Origin: Clostridium sp. Cult2
GTDB taxonomy: Bacteria > Bacillota > Clostridia > Tissierellales > Tepidimicrobiaceae
Length of the DNA stretch: 57,384 nucleotides
NCBI RefSeq assembly: GCF_021655075.1
Contig: NZ_PPXX01000048.1
Coordinates: forward strand, 1-57,384
Reading direction: 5' to 3'
Made by a program: the position numbers and the translations under genes. The notes under the pieces are model-generated. The model made no database searches, was not told the origin of the DNA, and was given only the letters and a program-made list of their open reading frames with translations. Below are positions 9,130 through 17,033 of the stretch, piece by piece; position 1 is the stretch's first letter, and each line of letters starts with the position of its first letter.

Positions 9130-9291
9130 ATGTCAAGTAATTATTACCAACCAATCGAATTGATACAAATAAACATACCATCCCTACCCATTGCCATGAA
9201 CCAATTTAAACTCCATCAACAAGTAGGAGTATCTCTAATGAAAATGATTATAGAGGAGATAAAAATTCAAAATGAAGATTTATATATATAA
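9130..9291 (+). CDS. Short YjfB-like putative motility protein
   Basis: A 53-residue ORF, ATG 9130 to TAA 9291. Its second half (INIPSLPIAMNQFKLHQQVG, then VSLMKM) resembles the YjfB putative motility family (PF14070), whose members run roughly DIxALSMAMSQxxLxQQVGIxVLKM. The first 15 residues do not match and the ribosome site is weak, so the 5' end may be damaged. The stretch 9070-9128 reads GLNLPSSVGLIKEQIEKICQ in another frame and may be a second remnant; I do not recognise it. Its place after a flagellin glycosylation operon fits a motility gene. Confidence 0.5.
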   Translation: MSSNYYQPIELIQINIPSLPIAMNQFKLHQQVGVSLMKMIIEEIKIQNEDLYI

Positions 9292-9314
9292 CATTCAAAA
9301 CTGGAGGGAATACC

Positions 9315-10055
9315 ATGAACGAAGTATTAAAACAAATAAAAAATAGAAAATCAATAAGGGTTTATGAAGATAGAAAAATTCCAGATGATGTAAAAGAAGA
9401 AATATTAAATGCGGCTTTCGAAGCTCCAACTGCCGGTTGTATGATGCTTTACAGTATAATAGATATTACTGATGAAAAATTAAAGAAAAAGTTGTCGATG
9501 ACTTGTGATAATCAGCCTTTTATTGCAAAAGCACCAATGGTACTAGTGTTTCTTGCAGATTATCAGAGATGGTATGATAGTTTTGCCTATGAAGATTGCA
9601 ATCCAAGAAAACCTGGTGAAGGGGATATCCTTCTTGCTTGTGCTGATGCAATAATAGCTGCTCAGAACACTGTGGTAGCTGCAGAATCCTTAGGGGTAGG
9701 TTCCTGTTATATTGGTGATATCCTTGAAAATTGTGAGACTGTAAGAGAATTATTAGAATTACCAGATTATGTTTTGCCTATAGCCATGGTAGTATATGGA
9801 TACCCTACAGAGTCACAAAAGAAAAGAGAAAAACCTATTCGTTTTGAAAGAGAGTATATTGTTTCAGAAAATAAATATCATAGATTAAATAAGGAAGAAC
9901 ATTGTGAAATGCATTATACAAGAAATAAGAAATCCGGTTTAGAAGACAAAGATATCAATGATTATATTAATAAATTTTGTAACCGTAAATATATGTCTGA
10001 ATTTGCCTTGGAGATGAATCTTTCAGCAGCTGAATATCTGAAAAAATTTAGATAA
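9315..10055 (+). CDS. Nitroreductase family FMN oxidoreductase
   Basis: 246 residues with GGAGGGAA before the ATG. The nitroreductase fold is clear: KNRKSIRVYEDRKIP at the N-terminus binds FMN phosphate, EAPTAGCMMLYSI follows, then ADAIIAAQNTVVAAESLGVGSCYIGDI and LPIAMVVYGYPTE. The family uses NAD(P)H to reduce nitro compounds, quinones or similar electrophiles in the cytoplasm. Residues 190-246 form a C-terminal tail (HCEMHYTRNKKSG, FCNRKYMSEFALEMN) seen in clostridial nitroreductases. The physiological substrate is unknown. It appears to be a single-gene unit. Confidence 0.88.
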   Translation: MNEVLKQIKNRKSIRVYEDRKIPDDVKEEILNAAFEAPTAGCMMLYSIIDITDEKLKKKLSMTCDNQPFIAKAPMVLVFLADYQRWYDSFAYEDCNPRKPGEGDILLACADAIIAAQNTVVAAESLGVGSCYIGDILENCETVRELLELPDYVLPIAMVVYGYPTESQKKREKPIRFEREYIVSENKYHRLNKEEHCEMHYTRNKKSGLEDKDINDYINKFCNRKYMSEFALEMNLSAAEYLKKFR

Positions 10056-10139
10056 GGAGAAAAAAATTTTATTTATTAAATCATGCAACTTTTTTTGAAA
10101 AACAGAGTCTAAATAATAAAGGGAGGAAAAAAGAAAAGG

Positions 10140-10307
10140 CATGTAGAAAAAGAGTTAATAATAGAACTGAAAAATGGTAAAGAAGAAGCTGAAGATAAAG
10201 CTCAGAAAATCTCCATAAGGGTTTTCAATAATACTCATAGGTTTAAGGCAAAAGTTCTATTAATAAATATATTTAACCAACCACTTGAAACTTATGTTCT
10301 GATTTAA
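10140..10307 (+). pseudogene. Short reading frame without a usable start
   Basis: An open stretch of about 55 codons reads HVEKELIIELKNGKEEAEDK and ends IFNQPLETYVLI followed by TAA. It has protein-like composition and a good GGGAGG ribosome site at 10121-10126, but no ATG, GTG or TTG lies in frame at the right distance. The ATG at 10141 is in a different frame and is followed directly by a stop. It may be a small gene with a frameshifted start, or the remnant of one. I do not recognise the family. Confidence 0.35.
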
Positions 10308-10348
10308 TATAATAGAATTAATATAATACTAAAAATTAGGGGAAAAAA

Positions 10349-10879
10349 ATGAGATGGGAACCTGAAAACTATAAGATAGAAGTAAGCACATTATGGAGCT
10401 TTCCAGAAAGAGGTAATTGGGCTACCCATAATGGAGAATATGAACCTAGAATCTATAATGGAGATGCAAGAAATTTATATTTCATACCTGATAATAGCAT
10501 TGATTTAATTTGTACACATTCCCCTTATGCAAATATAATAAAGTATAGCAATGGAATAAAAGGAGATTTATCAAATTGTGATATTAATGAGTTCATAACT
10601 CAGATGAAAATTGTTGCAAAAGAATCTTTTAGGGTATTAAAAAATGAAAAATATTGTGCAATATTAATGGGGGATATCAGAAAGTCAAAACATATAGTAC
10701 CCCTCGGGTTTAAAGTAATGGAAAAATGCTTAGAAGCAGGGTTTTTATTAAAAGAAATAGTTATTAAAGAACAACACAATTGTAAAACAACAGGATTCTG
10801 GTATAAGAAGAGCATTCAACATAATTTTCTTTTAATAGCTCATGAATATCTATTTATATTTAGAAAACCAAATTATTAG
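10349..10879 (+). pseudogene. DNA methyltransferase lacking its SAM-binding core (internal in-frame deletion)
   Basis: 176 residues in one open frame. The N-terminus (TLWSFPERGNWATHNGEY) and C-terminal half (GDARNLYFIPDNSIDLICTH then SPYANIIKYS, LMGDIRK, HEYLFIFRK) match a family of amino-methyltransferases with a THPPY-type catalytic motif IV. Intact members, as I recall them, carry between these parts a block beginning with a proline-rich stretch and containing the FxGSGTT motif I and the DINP acidic residue. Here GEYEPRIYNGDARNL joins the two ends directly, so SAM cannot be bound normally. The first proline of the THPPY-type motif is also serine. Probably inactive; I expect it once methylated DNA. 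Confidence 0.75.
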
Positions 10880-10913
10880 TAATTTATTGGTATTAAGTTG
10901 GGAGAGGATTTAA

Positions 10914-11750
10914 TTGAAAAAAGATGAATTAGTGCTGCCGGTTGTTAAGTGGGTAGGAGGAAAAAGACAACTTCTACCTGCAATAGAAAAATACATACCT
11001 TCTCATTTTTCTACTTATTATGAGCCATTTATAGGAGGAGGAGCAGTGTTATTCCATTTACAACCTAAAAAAGCAGTTGTTAATGATATAAATAATGAGT
11101 TAATAAATCTGTATCAAGTAATAAAGGATAATGTTGATGAATTAATAGAGGATCTAAAGGAGCATAAGAATGAGGCAGACTATTTTTATAAAATACGAGA
11201 ATTGGATAGAGATGTGGACAAATATAAGAGATTAAATCCTGTAGAAAGAGCCTCTAGAATACATTATCTAAATAAAACTTGTTATAATGGATTATTTAGG
11301 GTTAATTCTCAAGGCCAATTTAATACCCCTTTTGGAAAATATAAAAGCCCAAATATCGTAAATGAGGTGACGTTAAGGGCAGTAAGCAAATATTTTAATA
11401 AAGCAAATATAACTTTTAAATGTGGTGATTTTGAAGAAGCGGTTAAGGGAGCTAGAAAAGGTAGCTTTATTTATTTTGATCCGCCTTATGATCCGGTAAG
11501 TGATACGAGTAGTTTCACAGGCTATGATAAAGGGGGCTTTGATAGAGAAGAACAAATAAGGCTTAAAAAATTATGTGACAGATTGGATAAGAGGGGAATT
11601 AAATTTTTACTTTCTAATTCAGAAACTGATTTTATATTAGATCTTTATAAAGATTATAAAATAGAAATAGTACATGCTAAAAGATCTATAAATTCAAAAG
11701 GCCATAAAAGAGGAGAAGTAAACGAAGTGTTGGTGATGAATTATGAGTAA
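10914..11750 (+). CDS. D12-class (Dam/DpnM-like) DNA adenine N6-methyltransferase
   Basis: 278 residues, TTG start with GGGAGAGG 6 nt upstream. The order is alpha class: KWVGGKRQLL near the N-terminus, motif I FIGGG (39-43), a target-recognition region containing YNGLFRVNSQGQFNTPFG, and catalytic motif IV DPPY (189-192). The family transfers a methyl group from SAM to adenine N6. The next gene is a nuclease whose start overlaps the stop by 8 nt, so this is the protective half of a type II restriction-modification system. GATC is a common target for the class but I cannot determine specificity by eye. Confidence 0.92.
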   Translation: MKKDELVLPVVKWVGGKRQLLPAIEKYIPSHFSTYYEPFIGGGAVLFHLQPKKAVVNDINNELINLYQVIKDNVDELIEDLKEHKNEADYFYKIRELDRDVDKYKRLNPVERASRIHYLNKTCYNGLFRVNSQGQFNTPFGKYKSPNIVNEVTLRAVSKYFNKANITFKCGDFEEAVKGARKGSFIYFDPPYDPVSDTSSFTGYDKGGFDREEQIRLKKLCDRLDKRGIKFLLSNSETDFILDLYKDYKIEIVHAKRSINSKGHKRGEVNEVLVMNYE

Positions 11751-13023
11751 AACTAAAAATGATTTAGCCTGGGAAAAACTTTTTGATAAATACAATATTT
11801 TGTATGAAATAGAAAATAAAGGCTTCTATGAAATTACTTCTAAAGAGATTAATGAGTTTAGAGAAGCTAGATTGGCTACAAAATTTGACCATAAGACAAA
11901 TTTGCCAAAATTGTTTACAGATAATCATCTATCTATTTTACCAATAACTAGAGGTAGTTATATAATCTCTTCTTTTGAAGCATATAAGGAGTTTAACGAA
12001 ATAAATATAGAAATTTCTAAGGTCCCATTTCCAGATTATATAGAAAGCATTGATTACGAGAACATAACTTCTGAATCGATAGCTATAAATTGCGCTTTTG
12101 TTTCAGGAATATTATCAGATTTTCTTCAGGATAACAAACTAGTACCTACAGTTAGTGGTCGAATGAGTTCCAATGAATTTTCTTTTTATATAAATAACTT
12201 AAATATAAATAGAGATGTAAAGGTTATAGTATCTAATTCTCAAATTGAAATAGATGGTGGTTATGAAGGAACGGAGAGTTTAGCTTTAATAGAGGCTAAA
12301 AACTCAATTTCTGAGGATTTTTTAATTAGACAATTATATTATCCTTTTAGACTATGGAATGAAAAGATAACTAAGAGGATTAAGCCAATTTTTATGGTAT
12401 ACTCTAATGGTATTTTTACATTATACGAGTATAGTTTTCAAGAACCTAATAATTACAATTCACTAGTTCTAGTAAAACAAAAAAATTATACCCTAGTACA
12501 AGATGATATTGACTTAAATGCTATAAAAGATATTCTATATAAGGTAAATATTATTGAAGAACCCAGAATTCAATTTCCCCAAGCTAATAGTATGAAAAGA
12601 CTTATAAACTTATGCGAATTATTATATAATAATGACATGACAAAAGAAGAGATTACGACTACATATGATTTTGACCCTAGACAAACTAATTACTATACTG
12701 ATGCAGGTATATATTTAGGCATTATAGATAAAAAAAGAGAAGATGGTGAAATAATTTACTTTTTAACCCATGAAGGTAGAAATCTTTTTAAAGTCAATTT
12801 AAAGACAAGGCAACTTAAGCTTATTGAATTGATTCTTAAACATAATGCTTTCAATAAAACTTTAAAAGAATATTTTAGAATAGAACAAATGCCTAGTAAA
12901 GATAATATTGTTAAAATAATGAAAGAATCGAATCTCTATAGAATAAATTCTGATAGTACATTTTATAGAAGGGCTCAAACCATTTCAAGCTGGATAAGTT
13001 GGATATTGAATTTAGCTAAATAA
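11743..13023 (+). CDS. Type II restriction endonuclease with C-terminal winged-helix region
   Basis: 426 residues, overlapping the methyltransferase by 8 nt. A PD-(D/E)xK-type active site is suggested by D171 (EIDGGYEG) and E184-x-K186 (ALIEAK), in the usual spacing for this nuclease fold. Residues roughly 280-426 contain CELLYNNDMTKEEITTTYDF and FLTHEGRNLF, resembling a winged-helix module used for DNA binding. Family members are annotated as type II restriction enzymes next to D12-class methylases. It presumably cuts unmethylated target sites. Specificity is unknown; the pairing with the upstream gene is strong evidence for the role. Confidence 0.8.
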   Translation: MSKTKNDLAWEKLFDKYNILYEIENKGFYEITSKEINEFREARLATKFDHKTNLPKLFTDNHLSILPITRGSYIISSFEAYKEFNEINIEISKVPFPDYIESIDYENITSESIAINCAFVSGILSDFLQDNKLVPTVSGRMSSNEFSFYINNLNINRDVKVIVSNSQIEIDGGYEGTESLALIEAKNSISEDFLIRQLYYPFRLWNEKITKRIKPIFMVYSNGIFTLYEYSFQEPNNYNSLVLVKQKNYTLVQDDIDLNAIKDILYKVNIIEEPRIQFPQANSMKRLINLCELLYNNDMTKEEITTTYDFDPRQTNYYTDAGIYLGIIDKKREDGEIIYFLTHEGRNLFKVNLKTRQLKLIELILKHNAFNKTLKEYFRIEQMPSKDNIVKIMKESNLYRINSDSTFYRRAQTISSWISWILNLAK

Positions 13024-13104
13024 AATATTTGGAAGTGAATGTAGACAGAGCATCCCTTCCAAAATGAATTTTGGGATCATAAAGAGGAAGGCTATGGAAA
13101 GTAT

Positions 13105-13935
13105 CTATGGTAGGTGTAATTGTCTTGCTTCCCTAAACCTACTAAACTCTAACATTTCCTTAACCTTTTCTACACTTTCTCTATTTTCAGAGGACAAGTC
13201 TTCTCCTCTTTCAATTTTCATAAGTATCCTATCCAGTTCCCAATAGTCCATTCCTATGGCGAATTCGTCTGTAATACCAGGAGCAATATCTGGACTGGGT
13301 TTTTTATCTATTATTTTTTGAGGAATACTTAACTTCTTTGCTAATTCAAAGACTTCCGTCTTATATAGATGGCGTATGGGTTCAATATCACATACCTCAT
13401 CACCCCATTTAGTATAAAATCCAGTTACATATTCGGTTTTATTGGTGCAACCAGCTACAGCATAGTTCTTTTTTTCAGCTTCAAAATACAGTACAACAGA
13501 CCTTATCCTTGGTTTAGTTCTATAATAAGCTAAGGCTTCAAGAAACTTTTCATCTCCTTGAGTAGTCAAATCTTGGATAAAAGGGTTGTCCTCTTTTCTC
13601 CATATATTCTTTGAGTATATCCTTTGGACTGCTTTTGGAAAAGGAAAGGCAGGTGGCTTTAAGGAATAGACTCCAAGTTTTCTTAATATTCCAGTTATAT
13701 CTATTTTCTCATATTCAATGTCTAGATAATTACATACTAATTTAGCATCATCTATGGTAGTAGAATCTGTGTCCCTTTCTGGTAATATAAGACCATAGAC
13801 TTTATCTTTACCTATAGAATCTACTAGAAGTTTTCCCACCACAGCGGAGTCGATTCCTCCACTTATACCTATGACAGCTCCTTTAAACATATATTTATCC
13901 AAATTGATTTTAATAAATTCCTCTATATTTTTCAT
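13105..13935 (-). CDS. nadE: NH3-dependent NAD+ synthetase
   Basis: 276 residues on the minus strand, with an AAGGAGAG ribosome site. The N-type ATP pyrophosphatase loop is SGGIDS (25-30). The protein lacks a glutaminase (nitrilase) domain, so it should use ammonia to amidate deamido-NAD+ in the last step of NAD synthesis. Further family features are GCTNKTEYVTGFYTKWGDEVCDIEPI and the YKTEVFELAK helix, which together bind deamido-NAD. It stands alone and converges on the restriction gene. The 81-nt gap between them holds only a weak hairpin around 13057-13076. Confidence 0.93.
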   Translation of the reverse strand: MKNIEEFIKINLDKYMFKGAVIGISGGIDSAVVGKLLVDSIGKDKVYGLILPERDTDSTTIDDAKLVCNYLDIEYEKIDITGILRKLGVYSLKPPAFPFPKAVQRIYSKNIWRKEDNPFIQDLTTQGDEKFLEALAYYRTKPRIRSVVLYFEAEKKNYAVAGCTNKTEYVTGFYTKWGDEVCDIEPIRHLYKTEVFELAKKLSIPQKIIDKKPSPDIAPGITDEFAIGMDYWELDRILMKIERGEDLSSENRESVEKVKEMLEFSRFREARQLHLP

Positions 13936-14214
13936 AATAGACCCGTCCTCTCTCCTTGAGATTGTATATCCTATTATAGTATATATTACCCCTATGATTG
14001 GAAAAATTCTAGAAGTATGGATTTTAAATATGAAATAGATGAAATTTTTTAAGAAAAAAAGGTATGCCGAAATTTATATTGCTTTGTGGGTGAAATACTA
14101 TCATCCACTAATTTACCACAAATATAGTTATATTTACCTAGTAAATCATATACTAATAATGATATAATTAATTTAAGATTTTACTTCTGTTATATGGAAT
14201 AGGAGAAGGATAAA

Positions 14215-14436
14215 ATGAAAGCTAAAAAAATGATAGCACCTATAATAATCACCATTCTATTGATAATATATTTTTCGTTTTTCATCTGGGGTTGGTCTTA
14301 TATTACTGTACCTTTCTGGGTAAAGATAATGGGGATACTAATCCCATTAGCACTAATGGGTGCTAGTGTATTTGTGTTGATTGAAAGAATAAAAGAGATA
14401 AGGAGTGGAGAGGAAGATGATCTTAGTAAATACTGA
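14215..14436 (+). CDS. Small two-helix membrane protein upstream of YbjQ
   Basis: 73 residues with an AGGAGAAGG ribosome site. Two hydrophobic segments (about residues 8-26 and 33-53) are linked by WGWSYITVPFWVK; the C-terminus ERIKEIRSGEEDDLSKY is charged and probably cytoplasmic. I recognise only the general pattern of small membrane proteins that occur beside YbjQ/UPF0145 genes. The next gene starts 20 nt before this stop, so the two are translationally coupled and probably work together. The 279 nt upstream (13936-14214) contains no gene. Confidence 0.75.
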   Translation: MKAKKMIAPIIITILLIIYFSFFIWGWSYITVPFWVKIMGILIPLALMGASVFVLIERIKEIRSGEEDDLSKY

Positions 14437-14728
14437 TTATATAACTGGTAAAGAGTTAGAAATGCTTGGGTTAGTTAAGGGGAGTACCATCCAAACTAAA
14501 AACATTGGAAGGGATATAACCCAAGGATTAAAACACTTTGTAGGAGGAGAACTAAAAGCATATAATGAAATGATGAATGAAGCTAGAGCTCTTGCTACTA
14601 AAAGAATGGTGGAAGAAGCTGAGGAATTGGGAGCAGATGCAATAATTAATATTCGTTATTCTTCAGCTGCAATTATGCAAGGAGCTGCTGAAGTCATAGC
14701 TTATGGTACAGCAGTAAAATTCAAATAG
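14417..14728 (+). CDS. YbjQ/UPF0145 family protein
   Basis: 103 residues from ATG 14417, preceded by GGAGAGG; the in-frame GTG at 14405 would overlap that ribosome site. The family signature is plain: LVNTDYITGKELEMLGLVKG, the central ARALATKRMVEEAEELGADAIINIRY and a C-terminal AAEVIAYGTAVKF. YbjQ proteins are small soluble proteins that form a pentameric ring; their function is not established. It overlaps the membrane protein gene above, which suggests a membrane-associated pair. A strong hairpin follows the stop. Confidence 0.9.
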   Translation: MILVNTDYITGKELEMLGLVKGSTIQTKNIGRDITQGLKHFVGGELKAYNEMMNEARALATKRMVEEAEELGADAIINIRYSSAAIMQGAAEVIAYGTAVKFK

Positions 14729-14741
14729 GAACTGGAAAATT

Positions 14742-14780
14742 AAGGCTATAGCAAATATTTAGATATTTTGCTATAGCCTT
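14742..14780. terminator. Bidirectional hairpin terminator
   Basis: AAGGCTATAGCAAA (14742-14755) pairs with TTTGCTATAGCCTT (14767-14780), a 14-bp perfect stem with an 11-nt loop. It lies between convergent genes and overlaps the stop of the minus-strand glycosyltransferase, so it probably serves both. Confidence 0.8.
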
Positions 14781-15858
14781 ATATTTCATCCCATATAACA
14801 TGAATATACTTTTTTACGATATCTTCTTTTACATATTTTTTCGACTCTTCAAAGGCTTTAGTAGAATAAGATTTAAAGGTGTCTTCGTCTTTCAATATTT
14901 CTTCAATGGCCGTTTCTACTCCTTCTAGGTTTCCATAAGGAATCAATTTCCCAGCACCAGATGTTACAATGGATTTGGCTGCTGGATAGGAGTCATAAAC
15001 AATTACAGGCATACCCACAGAAAAGGCTTCTACTAGAACATTTCCGAACCCTTCATAATTTGAGAGCAATAGTAGAATACTATTTTTGTCAGCTACTTCA
15101 CTAATATCCTTGATAATGCCCTTAATATTTACTTTTGAACATTTTAATAATACCTTATTAAAGCCATAGCCATAGGCATTTAAACTATATTTAGGGTAGA
15201 TTCTATTAGCTAATCTCATATATTCTTTAATATTTTTCTGTATAATATCAAATCTACCCATATACATAATATTATTAGTATGCTTACATATTTGATTTCT
15301 CTGTGTTTTAGAAGGATTGGGGACTATATATGATTTAAAATGATATTCAACCTGTGAATTATCTAAATATTTCATAATTTCCTTTTTATCTTCTTCTGTA
15401 TAAAATAGGAATTTATCTATATATTTTAATCTATCTTTTATGAGGAAGGGAATTTTATCCTTGTCTATAGTTCCAAAGGTTATATCTGGCCTATTGGATT
15501 GAAAAATAATTATTTCATTTCTTTCTAAATCCTTCTTGGACATCATTAGTAGTTTTTGGACTCCAAAGACTATTACCTTAGATTCTGGAATAATAGACAT
15601 TTCTTTTAATTCATTAGATTTATTTTTAAAAATTCTATTTTTATCCTTTGAATTATACTTAAAATTAGCAATTTCTACGTTAGGGAGTTTATCTAGCTTT
15701 ATGCTTTTTTTTCTATATACTAAAGGGATTTCAACAAATCTTTGCTTAGGCATTCCCTCTTCTATCAATCTAATTATGGTTTGTACTCCACCTATAGTTT
15801 GAGAGCATCTATTGGATATAAAATAGACTATATTACTACTATTCAATTTATGGTTCAT
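14779..15858 (-). CDS. GT4-family (group 1) glycosyltransferase
   Basis: 359 residues from the ATG at 15858; an in-frame GTG 12 nt upstream overlaps the AAGGTG ribosome site. The GT-B fold is recognised from IGGVQTIIRLIEEG in the N-terminal acceptor domain, MYMGRFDIIQKNI at the start of the donor domain and the E-x7-E motif in YEGFGNVLVEAFSVGMPV. The protein has no membrane segment. It probably transfers a nucleotide-activated sugar to a cell-envelope or capsular acceptor; neither is identifiable. It is a lone gene, separated from the glycosylation island by nadE. Confidence 0.85.
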   Translation of the reverse strand: MNHKLNSSNIVYFISNRCSQTIGGVQTIIRLIEEGMPKQRFVEIPLVYRKKSIKLDKLPNVEIANFKYNSKDKNRIFKNKSNELKEMSIIPESKVIVFGVQKLLMMSKKDLERNEIIIFQSNRPDITFGTIDKDKIPFLIKDRLKYIDKFLFYTEEDKKEIMKYLDNSQVEYHFKSYIVPNPSKTQRNQICKHTNNIMYMGRFDIIQKNIKEYMRLANRIYPKYSLNAYGYGFNKVLLKCSKVNIKGIIKDISEVADKNSILLLLSNYEGFGNVLVEAFSVGMPVIVYDSYPAAKSIVTSGAGKLIPYGNLEGVETAIEEILKDEDTFKSYSTKAFEESKKYVKEDIVKKYIHVIWDEI

Positions 15859-15940
15859 TTCAATTTTCACCTTGTTAATTTTATGTATTTATCATACTAC
15901 ACCTTATCTTTAGTTAAACTTAGGTTATTTATGTATGATT

Positions 15941-16840
15941 CTATTCTCTTTTTTCCTTTTTACAATCCTCCACTCCTGTATTTTTCATAACAGCAGCATA
16001 AGCTCCGTTTATCTCTCCACCTAATACTATCATAATACTGGTAATATAAAGCCATATTAATAATATTATAATCCCACCTAGGCTACCATAGGTTTTAGAA
16101 TATTTGCCAAAATTGTTTACATAATAGGAAAAGACCATAGAGGCTATTATCCATCCAGTGGTGGTAAACACTGCTCCAGGCAAAGCATGGCTAAATTTTA
16201 TATTTAGCCCCTCTTCTGGGGTAGGGCTTAGCTTATATAGTAGGGCAAATATTACTATCATAGATACGAAAGGAATTATAATCCTCATCAATTCCCATAG
16301 GTGATAGAATAAATTTGTGGCTCCAATTAACCCAAATAGATTATTACCAATAATTTCTCCAAAGACCAACATGGCTAATACTATTATTACTAAAAGAGCT
16401 AAAGCAACGGTAAATATTATGGCTAACCCTTTCAATCGCCAATAAGGTCTTTTCTTCTTTACATTATAGGCTTTATTAATGGCTCTTATTATGGCTGTTA
16501 TTCCTAAAGAACCAGTCCAAAGGGCTAATATAATACCTAAGGACAAAAGGGTGTCTGAACTGGAAGTTACTATTTCTTTTACTATATTTTTAAGTAAAAT
16601 TTGAGTATCTAAAGGGAGCATTATCAACAAATTATCCAATACATTTTCCTGAGTAATAGAAGTATATTTTAATATATTGAGAAAAAATATCAGAAAGGGG
16701 AAAATGGACAATATTAGATAATAGGTAAGCTGGGCTCCAACAGCTGTTATTTCGTCTTCTTTGACTCCACAGATGAGTTCATCAATAAAATAATACCATT
16801 TTTTATTTTTATGTTTTTTCAATCTATCCATAAAATTCAA
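15941..16840 (-). CDS. YihY/BrkB-family integral membrane protein
   Basis: 299 residues, TTG start with AAGGCGGG at suitable spacing (an in-frame ATG lies 9 nt further). The family pattern is clear: GVKEDEITAVGAQLTYYLILSIFPFLIFFL, LALWTGSLGITAIIRAINKAYNV, RPYWRLKGLAI and GGIIILLIWLYITSIMIVLGGEIN. About six membrane helices are expected. Older annotations called this family ribonuclease BN, which is not supported. Proposed roles include envelope transport, but none is firm. It is upstream of the glycosyltransferase on the same strand, 82 nt apart. Confidence 0.9.
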   Translation of the reverse strand: MNFMDRLKKHKNKKWYYFIDELICGVKEDEITAVGAQLTYYLILSIFPFLIFFLNILKYTSITQENVLDNLLIMLPLDTQILLKNIVKEIVTSSSDTLLSLGIILALWTGSLGITAIIRAINKAYNVKKKRPYWRLKGLAIIFTVALALLVIIVLAMLVFGEIIGNNLFGLIGATNLFYHLWELMRIIIPFVSMIVIFALLYKLSPTPEEGLNIKFSHALPGAVFTTTGWIIASMVFSYYVNNFGKYSKTYGSLGGIIILLIWLYITSIMIVLGGEINGAYAAVMKNTGVEDCKKEKRE

Positions 16841-17008
16841 TACAAATCCCGCCTTAAATAAATTGATTAATTTTTGGTATCTATTGGTATAATACCATAT
16901 TATAATATATAATAAATACCTTCACAAATATTATTGTTCTTAATGAATATTTTTATTGATTTAAATATGATAATCAATTTCTATGCTGCTTGTAGTACCT
17001 TAAAGTAG

Positions 17009-17033
17009 AATAGAGGGGTGAATCCCCTCTATT
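17009..17033 (-). terminator. Hairpin at the end of the S9 peptidase gene
   Basis: AATAGAGGGG (17009-17018) pairs with CCCCTCTATT (17024-17033), a 10-bp stem with a 5-nt loop that overlaps the minus-strand stop codon. The run of T after the stem is weak on that strand, so termination efficiency is uncertain. Confidence 0.6.

Noticed and set aside
13064-13246. Short plus-strand ORF opposite nadE
   Set aside because: It lies antisense to the conserved C-terminus of NadE and has no ribosome site or recognisable protein character.
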